The notes: generated by a model not told the origin, from the sequence alone. Shown: positions 10,398 to 21,390, numbered from the stretch's first letter. The stretch: DNA of 64,000 bases from Hemerocallis citrina (GCA_017893485.1 CM030366.1:104691796-104755795), one strand, 5' to 3'. Made by a program: numbers and translations.

Positions 10398-11192
10398 ATG
10401 AATCATCTTTCTATAAATTTGTGGCACGTCGACGTTGTTGTGATTGCATTTCTGTTTATGTGTTTTGGTGGGTTTGCCTTTCTCAAAGAGCTTGATGATT
10501 GTTTCAGCTTAAAAGTTGACATTGCCCCGAATCTCATAGATTTTGTTCATTCCATTGTTTCCTCAGCCTCCACCTCTATGAAAATGAATATATATGAACA
10601 CGTTCTTTGCCGAGGCAACATCAACCTCGTAAACTGCTCGGATAATAAATCTAGTAATTCTTCATGTGATTATACTTGTTCTCTAGATAGTCAAGTGGCC
10701 ATCTGGTATGGCTATTGTCTACTTAGAAATAGATATTTACTCCCATTCTCTTCTCTTGACTACGTTTTTCATGATACAATAGTTACGAGGGCTCTAGAAG
10801 TAGAGGATAAAAATACTTTCAACAAGTGGCTGAAAGATGTGATCAACTCGTCATTAGTGGCAACAGTTGTTCTAAATGGCAATGATTATGCATCCAAACA
10901 ACTAATGTTTAATAGTACAATTAGTTTAATTGGTTTAGGGCAATGTCCCATTGATTCTCTCAAGCCACAATGCCAGAATTGTCTAGATGATTTTCTTAGC
11001 CAAAATCCGAATCCCACATACGGGAGAGATGAAAGGTTTCCTCAAGAGAATTGTGCTCTTAGGTATAAGGTGGATCTTTCTGAAGAAGGAAACCCCACAT
11101 CACAGATTGGTTTCATAGACACTGCAGAAACTACTCCTTCACAACTACAAGGTGTTGTGTTTCGAAATAAGCATAATAGGAATAATTTTTAG
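10398..11192 (+). CDS. DUF26/Gnk2-type cysteine-rich secreted protein, intact copy R4
   Basis: This is the longest intact copy: 264 residues, with a signal peptide at about 10-31, a first DUF26 domain at about 35-130 and a second at about 140-240. All cysteines seen in R2 are present, including CPIDSLKPQCQNC and NCALRYK. Compared with R2 it has a few substitutions (W10H region, FHDT, VEDKN, TIS for TSS, a DTAETT end) and a longer tail, KHNRNNF, read through from the junction sequence. The protein would be secreted to the cell wall space. That it stays open while sister copies are broken may mean selection, recent copying from a good template, or chance. No kinase or membrane exon is on this strand. 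Confidence 0.75.
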   Translation: MNHLSINLWHVDVVVIAFLFMCFGGFAFLKELDDCFSLKVDIAPNLIDFVHSIVSSASTSMKMNIYEHVLCRGNINLVNCSDNKSSNSSCDYTCSLDSQVAIWYGYCLLRNRYLLPFSSLDYVFHDTIVTRALEVEDKNTFNKWLKDVINSSLVATVVLNGNDYASKQLMFNSTISLIGLGQCPIDSLKPQCQNCLDDFLSQNPNPTYGRDERFPQENCALRYKVDLSEEGNPTSQIGFIDTAETTPSQLQGVVFRNKHNRNNF

Positions 11193-11528
11193 TGGGATCC
11201 ACATTTTAAAAAATAGAAAAAAATGATTTAAAGGTGTGGTGTTTCATGCAGCTGGAGCTTCGTGTTATTAGCTGAAGCTCCACAACCTTTGAATTAGTAA
11301 CTGAAAATTTTATCTTACAGAGAAGTATTTGTAAAGCTGTCTAATTAAATTACTATTTAAAAGTTGTGTGGAAAGAGTTTTAAAATGCTAAGAACCAAAC
11401 CCAAACCCCTTTATATCAGCCTTCTAACCCGAATTGTAGAATAACTAGAAATTTCAATACACGATACTCCAAGATTCAAAATGCAACCAATTCAAATTAT
11501 AAATATATAATATCTACTTTGTGCTTAC

Positions 11529-13263
11529 GATCGCCTGTATTTCGAGATCTCCACCAACAAAAGCATATATGATAATCAAAATAAACACAATGACTGCTAT
11601 AGGAGTGATAATAATCCATATGAGCTTACCAACATTTCTCTTCATTCCTGCACAAACAATTTACTACTTTCAGAATGCAACATGGCAGATAATAGATCTG
11701 AACAGTCAAATCTAATTCAATTATATCTTGTTCAATTTCCTTATTATCTTCTCATGATTTAATTTATTTATGACACAAATATATGTTTTTTTATGGAAGA
11801 TTTGTGATACATAAAAGGTTTTTATCACAAATATTTCTAAATAATAAAGTCTGCCAAGAAGCAAAAGGTTTCTGCCACAAGTTCTTCTATTGAGAATATT
11901 AACTGTAAACTTTATTATCATTTAATGTAAAGATAAAATCCATTCAAAACTGTCTACTTTTTTATTTCCACTAAGAAGTATATGTAGTGTTCAAAGTGTG
12001 ATAAGTGTCCAACAGAGTACAAGTGAGAAAGATATAGTAAGAAGCTAATGAAATTAACCATCAGTTTAGTTAGCTTATTTGTAATTGCGTACCTTGTAAT
12101 TGTGAAGGAGTAGTATCTGCAGGGTCGGCCCTCAGTTCTCACGGGCCCGAGGCGAACTCCCGAAATAGGCCACACATACAAAAATAAAATAAAATAAAAT
12201 AAATTAAATTAAATTAAATTAAATTAAATTAAATTATAATTTGCACATTGTTGAAAACAAATTATGTATGCAAAATATATAAACTTGTTTTGAATCATTC
12301 AAATTTAAAGTCTCATATTCAATTCAAGTCTTCAAGCCTAAACCCAAATCATTTTTAAAAAAAATTTAAAGGCTCAAATAATTATTTTTGGGGCCCCTAA
12401 TAACAGTATTTTTCTTTTACGTGCAAAATTCGTGTCTATGTTTATAAGGTAATTACAAATTTGGGAGCCCTTAAAATTGAAAAAATGCCGGAGGCCTGAG
12501 GCGGCCGCCTCACCCGCCTCAAGGGTGGGGCCGACCCTGAGTATCTGCAGTATGATACCAATCTGTGATGTGGGGTTTCTTTTTTCGGGATGATTCACCT
12601 CATACCTAATAGCACAATTCTCTTAAAGAAAATTGATCTCTCCAGTAAGTGGGATTCGGATTTTGGCTAAGAAAGTCATCTAGACAATTCTGACATTGTG
12701 GTCTGGGAGAATCAATGGGACATTACACTATCCCAATTAAACTACTTGTACTATTAAACATCAGTTGTTTGGATGCATACTCATTTCCATTTAGAACAAC
12801 TATTGCCACTAATGACGAGTTGATCCGATGCTTAAGCCTTTAAAGTATTTTTATCCACTACTACTAGAACCCCGTGACTATTATATCATAAATGATGTTG
12901 TCAAGGGAGGAGAATGGGAGTAAATCTCTATTTCTAACTAGACAATAGCCGTACCAGATGGTCACTTGACTAGTCTAGAGAACAAGTAGAATCACATGAA
13001 GAATTACTAGATTTATGATCCGAGCAGTTTGCGAGGTTGATGTTGCCTCGGCAAAGAACATATTCATGTATATTCTTTTTCATAGAGGTGGAGGCTGGGG
13101 AAGCAATGGAATGAACGAAATCTGTGAGATTCAGGGCAATGTCAACTTCTAAGCTGATACAATCATCGAGCTCTTTGACAAAGGCAAACCCACCAAAACA
13201 CAGAAACAGAAATGCAATCACAACAACGTCGAGGTGCCGCAAATGTATAGAAAGATGATTCAT
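11529..13263 (-). pseudogene. CRK-like gene L5: ectodomain exon, hAT insertion, transmembrane exon
   Basis: Exon 1 runs from 13263 to about 12093 and the transmembrane exon from 11647 to 11529. The 5' frame is open to 12970. The transmembrane exon is 119 bases: an added AT (GCATATATG) shifts its frame relative to the 117-base form. It shares the hAT insertion and the one-base insertion after CSLD, and has no kinase part. Confidence 0.82.
12120..12539 (+). mobile_element. Non-autonomous hAT element in L5
   Basis: This is the shortest copy (420 bases) at the common site. Both ends and the AGTATCTG duplication are intact; the simple repeat near 12181-12236 is contracted. Confidence 0.88.
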
Positions 13264-13576
13264 ATTAACAACCCATCCGAACTAATTCCAATTCTTCTGA
13301 ACAACTTAACAATCTTTCAAACAAAAATAGACAAACAAAAACGTCACTTACACTGCCATATAAGTCAGATTAGATGCATTCAACCATCTAATCTAAACCA
13401 TTCATTTTTAAATGAGAGTTATATTAACCATTCATTTACTCAAGTGCATATTATTTCCACCATCAAATTGTCTGTCTTATATGGCAGTGTAAGTGACGTT
13501 TTTGTTCGTCTATTTTTGTTCGACGGATTGTTAAATAGTTCAGAAGAATTGGAATTAGTTCAGAAGGACTATTAAT
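13264..13576. promoter_or_regulatory. Palindromic head-to-head spacer, pair 5
   Basis: Same 313-base divergent spacer between L5 and R5, with both inverted arms intact. Confidence 0.5.
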
Positions 13577-14371
13577 ATGAATCATCTTTCTATAAATTTG
13601 TGGCCCCTCGACGTTGTTGTGATTGCATTTCTGTTTCTGTGTTTTGGTGGGTTTGCCTTTCTCAAAGAGCTTGATGATTGTTTCAGCTTAGAAGTTGACA
13701 TTGCCCCGAATCTCATAGATTTTGTTCATTCCATTGTTTCCTCAGCCTCCACCTCTATGAAAATGAATATATATGAACACGTTCTTTGCCGAGGCAACAT
13801 CAACCTCGTAAACTGCTCGGATAATAAATCTGGTAATTCTACATGTGATTATACTTGTTCTCTAGCTAGTCAAGTGGCCATCTGGTACGGCTATTGTCTA
13901 CTTAGAAATAGATATTTACTCCCATTCTCTTCTCTTGACTACGTTATTCATGATACAATAGTTACGAGGGCTCTAGAAGTAGTGGATAAAAATACTTTCA
14001 ACAAGTGGCTGAAGGATGTGATCAACTCGTCATTAGTGGCAACAGTTGTTCTAAATGGTAATGATTATGCATCCAAACAACTAATGTTTAATAGTACAAG
14101 TAGTTGAATTGGTTTAGGGCAATGTCCCATTGATTCTCTCAAGCCACAATGCCAGAATTGTCTAGATGATTTTCTTAGCCAAAATCCGAATCTCACATAC
14201 GGGAGAGATGAAAGGTTTCCTCAAGAGAATTGTGCTCTTAGGTATGAGGTGGATCTTTCTGAAGAAGGAAACCCCACATCACAGATTGGTTTCATAGATA
14301 CTGCAGATACTACTCCTTCACAATTACAAGGTGTTGTGTTTCGAAATAAGCATAATAGGAATAATTTTTAG
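13577..14371 (+). pseudogene. CRK-like two-DUF26 ectodomain, rightward copy R5 (one nonsense change)
   Basis: The frame is open from 13577 to 14107 (176 residues) and stops at a TGA where other copies have TTA (Leu) after NSTSS. Past this single change the same frame continues through CPIDSLKPQCQNC and NCALRYE to the KHNRNNF tail at 14371. As it stands it would give a protein with only the first DUF26 domain and part of the second. The lesion looks recent. Confidence 0.85.
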
Positions 14372-14707
14372 TGGGATCCACATTTTAAAAAATAGAAAAA
14401 AATGATTTAAAGGTGTGGTGTTTCATGCAGCTGGAGCTTCATGTTATTAGCTGAAGCTCCACAACTTTTGAATTAGTACCTGAAAATTTTATCTTACGGA
14501 GAAGTATTTGAAAAGCTGTCTAATTAAATTACTATTTAAAAGTTGTGTGGAAAGAGTTTTAAAATGCTAAGAACCAAACCCAAACCCCTTTATATCAGCC
14601 TTCTAACCCGAATTGTAGAATAACTAGAAATTTCAATACACGATACTCCAAGATTCAAAATGCAACCAATTCAAATTATAAATATATAATCTCTACTTTG
14701 TGCTTAC

Positions 14708-16479
14708 GATCGCCTGTATTTCGAGATCTCCTCCAACAAAAGCATATGATAATCAAAATAAACACAATGACTGCTATAGGAGTGATAATAATCCATATGA
14801 GCTTACCAACATTTCTCTTCATTCCTGCACAAACAATTTACTACTTTCAGAATGCAACATGGCAGATAATAGATCTGAACAGTCAAATCTCATTCAATTA
14901 TATCTTGTTCAATTTCCTTATTATCTTCTCATGATTTAATTTATTTATGACACAAATATATGTTTTTTTATGGAAGATTTGTGATACATAAAAGGTTTTT
15001 ATCACAAATATTTCTAAATAATAAAGTCTGCCAAGAAGCAAAAGGTTTCTGCCACAAGTTCTTCTATTGAGAATATTAACTGTAAACTTTATTATCATTT
15101 AATGTAGAGATAAAACCAAATCAAAACTGTCTACTTTTTTATTTCCACTAAGAAGTATATGTATTGTTCAAAGTGTGATAAGTGTCCAACAGAGTACAAG
15201 TGAGAAAGATATAGTAAGAAGCTAATGAAATTAACCATCAGTTTAGTTAGCTTATTTGTAATTGCGTACATTGTAATTGTGAAGGAGTAGTATCTGCAGG
15301 GTCGGCCCTCAGTTCTCAGGGGCCCGAGGCGAACTCCCGAAATAGGCCACCTATACAGAAATAAAATAAAATAAAATAAAATAAATTAAATAAAATAAAT
15401 TAAATTAAATTAAATTAAATTAAAATAAAATAAATTAAATTAAATTAAAATTTGCACATTGTTGAAAACAAATTATGTATGCAAAATATATAAACTTCGT
15501 TTGAATCACTCAAATTTAAAGTCTCATATTCAATTCAAGTCTTCAAGCCTAAACCCAAATCATTTTTAAAAAAATATTTAAAGGCTAAAATAATTATTTT
15601 TGGGGCCCCTAATAAAAAATATTTTCTTTTACGTGCAAAATTCGTGTCCATATTTATAAGGTAATTACAAATTTGGGGTCCCTAAAATTGCAAAAATGTC
15701 GGGGGCCTGAGGCGGCTGCCTAACCCGCCTCAAGGGTGGGGCCGGCCCTGAGTATCTGCAGTATGATACCAATCTGTGATGTGGGGTTTCTTTTTTCGCA
15801 ATGATTCACCTCATACCTAATAGCACAATTCTCTTGGAGAAAATTGATCTCTCCCGTAAGTGGGATTCGGATTTTGGCTAAGAAAATCATCTAGACATTT
15901 CTGGCATTGTGGCCTGAGAGAATCAATGGGACATTGCACTAAACCAATTTAACTACTTGTACTCTTAAACATCAGTTGTTTGGATGCATAATCATTGCCA
16001 TTTAGAACAACTGTTGCCACTAATGATGAGTTGATCACATCCTTCAGCCACTTGTTGAAAGTATTTTTATCCACTACTTCTAGAGCCCTCGTAACTATTG
16101 TATCATGAATGACGTTGTCAAGAGAAGAGAATGGGAGTAAATATCTGTTTCTAAGTAGACAATAGGCATACCCGATAGCCACTTGACTATCTAGAGAACA
16201 AGTATAATCACATGAAGAATTACAAGATTTATTATCCGAGCAGTTTACAAGGTTGATGTTGCCTCGGTAAAGAACGTGTTCATATATATTCTTTTTCATA
16301 GAGGTGGAGGCCGAGGAAACAATCGAATGAACGAAGTCTGTAAGATTCGGGGCAATGTAAACTTCTAAGCTGAAACAATCATCGTGCACTTTAACAAAGG
16401 CAAACCCACCAAAACACAGAAACAGAAATGCAATCACAACAACGTCGAGGTGCCACAAATTTATAGAAAGATGATTCAT
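14708..16479 (-). pseudogene. CRK-like gene L6 with R-type 5' half
   Basis: Exon 1 runs from 16479 to about 15270 and the 117-base transmembrane exon from 14824 to 14708. Unlike L1-L5 it begins MNHLSINLWHL, the R-copy signature, and lacks the extra base after CSLD, so its frame stays open for 176 residues to 15949. It stops at a TAA in place of TTA, at the same codon where R5 stops by a different change. Its 3' half is L-type, with the hAT insertion and transmembrane exon. The donor reads CAAT/GTACGC rather than CAAG/GT. The mosaic points to an inversion or conversion tract across the head-to-head palindrome. Confidence 0.82.
15297..15750 (+). mobile_element. Non-autonomous hAT element in L6
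   Basis: This 454-base copy sits at the common site with AGTATCTG duplications. It is the most diverged copy of units 1-5, with several changes in the right half (GGGGTCCC, TCGGGGGCC) and an end reading GCCGGCCCTG, as in the R6 copy. Confidence 0.87.
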
Positions 16480-16792
16480 ATTAATAGTCCTTCTGAACTA
16501 ATTCCAATTCTTCTGAACTATTTAACAATCCGTCGAACAAAAATAGACGAACAAAAACGTCACTTACACTGCCATATAAGACGGACAATTTGATGGTGGA
16601 AATAATATGCACTTGAGTAAATGAATGGTTAATATAACTCTCATTTAAAAATGAATGGTTGAGATTAGATGGTTGAATGCATCTAATCTGACTTATATGG
16701 CAGTGTAAGTGACGTTTTTGTTTGTCTATTTTTGTTTGACAGATTGTTAAGTTGTTCAGAAGAATTGGAATTAGTTCGGAAGGGTTGTTAAT
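16480..16792. promoter_or_regulatory. Palindromic head-to-head spacer, pair 6, in flipped orientation
   Basis: This is the same spacer as in units 1-5, but its unique centre lies in the opposite orientation: the CACTTGAGTAAATGAATGG strand now reads left to right. The arm next to L6 is the R-type arm (ATTAATAGTCC) and the arm next to R6 is the L-type arm. The flip therefore includes the spacer and both adjoining 5' coding regions. Confidence 0.6.
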
Positions 16793-18938
16793 ATGAATCA
16801 TCTTTCTATACATTTGCGGCACCTCGACATTGTTGTGATTGCATTTCTGTTTCTGTGTTTTGTTGTGGTTGCCTTTGTCAAAGAGCTCGATGATTGTATC
16901 AGCTTAGAAGTTGACATTGCCCTGAATCTCATAGATTTCGTTCATTCCATTGCTTCCTCTGCCTCCACCTCTATGAAAAAGAATATATATGAATACGTTC
17001 TTTCCCGAGGCAACATCAACCTCGCAAACTGCTCGGATAATAAATCTAGTAATTCTTCTTGTGATTCTACTTGTTCTCTAGACTAGTCAAGTGACCATCT
17101 GGTACGGCTATTGTCCAGTTAGAATTAGAGATTTACTCCCATTCTCCTCCCTTGACAACGTCATTTATGATACTATAGTCACGGGGCTCTAGAAGTAGTG
17201 GATAAAAATACTTTCAACAAGTGGCTGAAGGATCTGATCAACTCGTCATTAGTGGCAATAGTTGTTCTAAATGGCAATGAGTATGCATCCAAATAACTGA
17301 TGTTTAATTGTACAAGTAGTTTAATTGGGATTGTGTAATGTCCCATTGATTCTCCCTGACCACATTGTCAGAATTGTCTAGATGATTTTCTTAGCCAAAA
17401 TCCGAATCCCACATACGGGAGAGATCAATTTTCTCCAAGAGAATTGTGCTATTAGGAATGAGGTGAATCATTTCGAAAAAAGAAACCCACATCACAGATT
17501 GGTATCATACTGCAGATACTCAGGGCCGGCCCCACCCTTGAGGTGGGTGAGGCAGTCGCCTCATGCCCCCGGAATTTTTAAGATTTTAGGGGCCGCCAAA
17601 TTTGTAATTACCTTATAAATATAGACACAAATTTTGCACGTAAAAGAAAAATACTGTTATTAGGGGCCCCAAAAATAATTATTTGAGCCCTTAAATTTTT
17701 TTAAGAAATGTTTTGGGTTTAGGCTTGAAGACTTGAATTGAATATGAGACTTTAAATTTGAATGATTCAAAACAAGTTTATATATTTTGCATACATAATT
17801 TGTTTTCAACAAAGTGCAAATTTTATTTTATTTTATTTTTGTACTAGGTTTGCCCGTTGACACGTGCCTACGGCACGTCTTCGAAACGGTACACCTTGTT
17901 TGATCATATAAAATTGTTTTGGAGGTCCAATAAATTAATTGAAGTAGCAAATATAAAGCAAAAAACAGATTATATGATTTTTTTTTTTTGATTTTTTTGA
18001 ATTATTTTAAAAGTTTTTAAAATTTTAATTTTTTTAGTTTTTTAATTTTTTAAAATTTTAAAATTTTTTATTTTCTTAATTTTTTGAAAAGAAGAGGGAG
18101 GGAGAGAGACAGAAGAATTTTTTTTTATAATAAATATAGGAGTTGTTTTGAGTGGAGGATTTGAATTTGAGTTTTGGGGGAAAAACTTTTAGGGGGAAAA
18201 TATGTTTTGTAAGATTAGATCTGGACCTTTGATTTTTGGGGGATTGAATGAGAGCCACTTGATAGCTTTCTTTGTGTTTTATTATATAGATGGGGGCCCC
18301 ATTTCGGGAGTTCGCCTCGAGCCCCTGAGAACTCAGGGCCGGCCCTGCAGATACTACTCCTTCACCATTACAAGGTACGCAATCACAAATACGCTAACTA
18401 AACTCATGGTTAATTTCATTAGCTTCTTACTATATCTTTCTCACTTGTACTCTGTTGGACATTTATCACACTTTGAACAATACATATACTTCTTGCTGGA
18501 AATATAAGAAGTATACAGCTTTGATTGGATTTTATCTCTACATCAAATGATAATAAAGTTGACAATTAATATTCTCAATAGAAGAACTTGTGGCAGAAAC
18601 CTTTTGCTTCTTGGCAGAGTTTATTATTTAGAAATATTTGTGATAAAAACATTTTAAGTATCACAAATCTTCCATAAAAAAAACATATATTTGTGTCATA
18701 AATAAATTAAATCATGAGAAGATAATGAGGAAATTGAACAAGATATCATTGAATTTGATTTGACTGTTCAGATCTATTATCTGCCATGTTGCATTCTGAA
18801 AGTAGTCAATTGTTTGTGCAGGAATGAAGAGAAATGTTGGTAAGCTCATATGGATTTTTATCACTCATATAGCACTCGTTGTGTTTATTTTGATTATCAT
18901 ATGCTTTTGTTGGAGGAGATCCCCAAAAACAGACTCTC
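16793..18938 (+). pseudogene. CRK-like gene R6 with L-type 5' half and its own transmembrane exon
   Basis: Exon 1 runs from 16793 to about 18374, interrupted by hAT (17521-18347). The transmembrane exon is 18822-18938. The 5' frame (16793-17086) is L-type: MNHLSIHLRHL and the extra base after CSLD. Further damage includes an in-frame TAA where others have CAA near 17296. The exon 1 end CAAG/GTACGC, the acceptor TTTGTGCAG and the donor CTC/GTAAGC are all visible. The exon translates as GMKRNVGKLIWIFITHIAL, a hydrophobic run, then CFCWRRSPK, a clean membrane pass. This is the only rightward copy that keeps a transmembrane exon. No kinase exon follows before L7 converges from the other side. Confidence 0.82.
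17521..18347 (-). mobile_element. hAT element in R6, carrying a nested insertion
   Basis: This is the same hAT element at the homologous site, reversed because its host gene is reversed. The 8-bp duplication reads CAGATACT on both sides (17513-17520, 18348-18355), the complement of AGTATCTG. Ends are CAGGGCCGGCCC. About 447 bases (about 17844-18290) are foreign: AT-rich, starting CTAGGTTTGCCCGTTGACAC and ending in TTTTATTATATAGA. I cannot classify the inner insertion. It begins with a short GC-rich inverted motif (ACGTGCCTACGGCACGT). Confidence 0.85.
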
Positions 18939-20420
18939 GTAAGCACAAAGTAGAGATTATATATTTATAATTTGAATTGGTTGCATTTTGAATCTTGGAG
19001 TATCGTGTATTGAAATTTCTAGTTATTCTACAATTCGGGTTAGAAGGCTGATATAAATGGGGTTGGGTTTGGTTCTTAGCATTTTTAAACTCTGTCCACA
19101 CAACTTTTAAATTAGTAATTTAATTAGACAGCTTTACAAATACTTCTCCGTAAGATATAATTTTTAGTTACTAATCCAAAAGTTGTGGAGCTTCAGCTAA
19201 TAACATGAAGTTCCAGCTGCATGCAACACCACACCTTTAAATCATTTTTTTCTTTTTTCTTTTTAAAAATGTGGATCCCCCTAAAAATTATTCCTATTAT
19301 GTTTATTTCGAAAGTTTCCATCGGTGAAAAAGTATATGGGTCCCTCTTCTTTTCTTTTCTATTATCCAATTGTATATATATACTTACATTTATATTTCGG
19401 TCGAAGCTTGAATATATGGCTGTCTATCTCGTCTTGTCCGATTTATACCCATATCGGTAACTTTCAAAATAAGCATAATAGGAATAATTTTTAGTGGGAT
19501 CCACATTTTAAAAAAAAAGAAAAAAATGATTTAAAGGTGTGGTGTTGCATGCAGCTGGAGCTTCATGTTATTAGCTGAAGCTTCACAACTTTTGAATTAG
19601 TAACTGAAAATTTTATCTTAAGGTGAAGTATTTGTAAAGCTGTCTAATTAAATTACTAATTTAAAATTTGTGTGAACAGAGTTTAAAAATGCCAAGAACC
19701 AAACCGAAACCCCTTTATAAGAGCCTTCTAACCCGAATTGTAGAATAACTAGAAATTTCAATACACGATACTCCATGATTCAAAATGCAACCAATTCAAA
19801 TTATAAATATATAATCTCTACGTTGTGCTTACGAGAGTCTATTTTTCGGGATCTCCTCCAACAAAAGCATGTGATAATAAAAATAAACACAACGATTGCT
19901 ATAGGAGTGGTACCATTAATCCATACGAGCTTACCAACATTTCGCTTCATTCCTGCACAAACAATTTACTACTTTCATAATGCAACATGGCAGATAATAG
20001 ATCTGAACAGTCAAATCTAATTCAATTATATCTTGTTCAATTTCCTTATTATCTTCTCATGATTTAATTTATTTATGACACAAATATATGTTTTTTTATG
20101 GAAGATTTCTGATACATAAAAGGTCTTTATCACAAATATTTCTAAATAATAAAGTCTGCCAAGAAGCAAAAGGTTTCTGCCACAAGTTCTTCTATTGAGA
20201 ATATTAACTGTCAACTTTTTTATCATTTGATGTAGAGATAAAACCAAATCAAAACTGTCTACTTTTTTATTTCCACTAAGAAGTATATGTATTGTTCAAA
20301 GTGTGATAAGTGTGCAACAGAGTACAAGTGAGAAAGATATTGTTAGAAGCTAATGAAATTAACCATGAGTTTAGTTAGCATATTTGTAATTACGTACCTT
20401 GTAATTGTGAAGGAGTAGTA
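18356..20420. repeat. Long tail-to-tail inverted repeat between R6 and L7
   Basis: The arms are about 18356-19310 and 19470-20420, roughly 950 bases each. They hold, in mirror order, the end of exon 1, intron 1, the transmembrane exon and the 3' flank with the small stem-loop. About 160 bases of unlike sequence separate them. R6 and L7 therefore converge. With the head-to-head palindromes this makes the whole array an alternating series of inverted repeats. Confidence 0.85.
19311..19469. other. Unique spacer between converging R6 and L7
   Basis: These 159 bases are absent from units 1-5. A block of about 50 bases here (near 19318-19370: GTGAAAAA.TATATGGGTCCC then CTTCTTTTCTTTTCTATTATCCAATT) recurs with few changes at about 21636-21690. 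Nothing coding is seen. It marks the sequence lost when the truncated R copies of the array were formed, if the deletion model is right. Confidence 0.5.
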
Positions 20421-21140
20421 TCTGTAGTATCTACGATACCAATCTGTGATGTGGGGTTTCCTTCTTCGGAAAGATCCACCTCATACCTAATAGCACAATT
20501 CTCTTGGGGAAATCATTCATCTCTCCCGTATGTGGGATTCGGATTTTGGCTAAGAAAATCATCTAGACAATTCTGACATTGTGGCCTGAGAGAATCAATG
20601 GGACATTGCACTATCCCAATTAAACTAAACATCAGTTGTTTGGATGCATAATCATTGCCATTTAGAACAACTATTGCCACTAATGACGAGTTGATCAGAT
20701 CCTTCCGCCACTTGTTGAAAGTATTTTTATCCACTACTACTTGAGCCCTCGTAACTATAGTATCATGAATGACGTTGTCAAGATAGGAGAATGGGAGTAA
20801 ATATCTATTTCTAAGTAGACAATAGTCGTACCAGATGGCCACTTGACTATCTAGAGAACAAGTAGAATCACATGAAGAATTACTAGATTTATTATCCGAG
20901 CAGTTTGCAAGGTTGATGTTACCTCGGCAAAAAACGTGTTCATATATATTTCTTTTTCATAGAGGTGGAGGCTGAGGAAACAATGGAATGAACGAAATCT
21001 GTGATATTCAGGGCAATGTCAACTTCTAAGCTGAAACAATCATTGAGCTCTTTGACAAAGGAAAACCCACCAAAACACAGAAACAGAAATGCAATCACAA
21101 CAACGTCGAGGTGCCGCAAATGTATTGAAAGATGATTCAT
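19833..21140 (-). pseudogene. CRK-like gene L7 without hAT insertion (older-looking arrangement)
   Basis: Exon 1 runs from 21140 to about 20398, intron 1 to about 19953, and the transmembrane exon from 19952 to 19833 (120 bases). Exon 1 shows the empty hAT site: around 20420-20440 it reads GTAGTATCTGTAGTATCTAC with no element, and the coding sense ends DTTDTTPSQLQ before CAAG/GTACGT. The transmembrane exon reads GMKRNVGKLVWINGTTPIA, a hydrophobic run, CFCWRRSRK. Lesions: one extra A after MKK (about 20948) shifts the frame, a 6-residue loss near MFSLIGI, and a stop at PTYGRDE (20513). It lacks the extra base after CSLD of L1-L5. No kinase exon follows. Confidence 0.82.
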
Positions 21141-21290
21141 ATTAATAGTCCTTCTGAACTAATTCCAATTCTTCTGAACTAATTCCAATTCTTCTGAACT
21201 ATTTAACAATCCGTCGAACAAAAATAGACAAACAAAAACGTCACTTACACTGCCATATAAGACAGATAATTTGATGGTGGAAATAATATG
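21141..21290. promoter_or_regulatory. Half spacer upstream of L7
   Basis: This matches one arm of the head-to-head spacer (ATTAATAGTCC to TTGATGGTGGAAATAATATG). The unit AATTCCAATTCTTCTGAACT is duplicated in tandem at about 21160-21198. The partner arm and partner gene are missing, so the array ends here at about 21290. Confidence 0.6.
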
Positions 21291-21390
21291 ATGATCTTAC
21301 ACAAGCCTCTATTGCCAAAATAACTGATATCGACAAAGAAATACTCAACTAGTGCTTCATAGTGTTGTTTGTTACTGTATGCTTCCCCCA

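Larger units (their letters stand above)
1..15958. repeat. Five tandem ~3.2-kb units of paired CRK ectodomain copies
   Basis: Five head-to-tail copies begin at 1, 3185, 6387, 9569 and 12748, with lengths of about 3184, 3202, 3182, 3179 and 3211 bases. By eye they are nearly identical, so the array is young or kept uniform by gene conversion. Each unit reads: 3' half of a leftward CRK exon 1, head-to-head spacer, rightward exon 1, a tail segment with a small stem-loop, a leftward transmembrane exon, an intron, and an hAT element. Length differences come mainly from an AAAAT/AAATT simple repeat inside the hAT element. The phase starting at base 1 is arbitrary: the array probably extends left of the window. 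Confidence 0.95.

Noticed and set aside
1..15958. The 3.2-kb array as a centromeric or other structural satellite.
   Set aside because: The unit holds recognisable gene exons and a dated hAT insertion, only five copies are seen, and the array ends in diverged related genes.
1..21140. Functional full-length CRK receptor kinases in the array.
   Set aside because: No kinase motifs (such as HRD or DFG contexts) occur on either strand anywhere in the region, and most copies are frameshifted.
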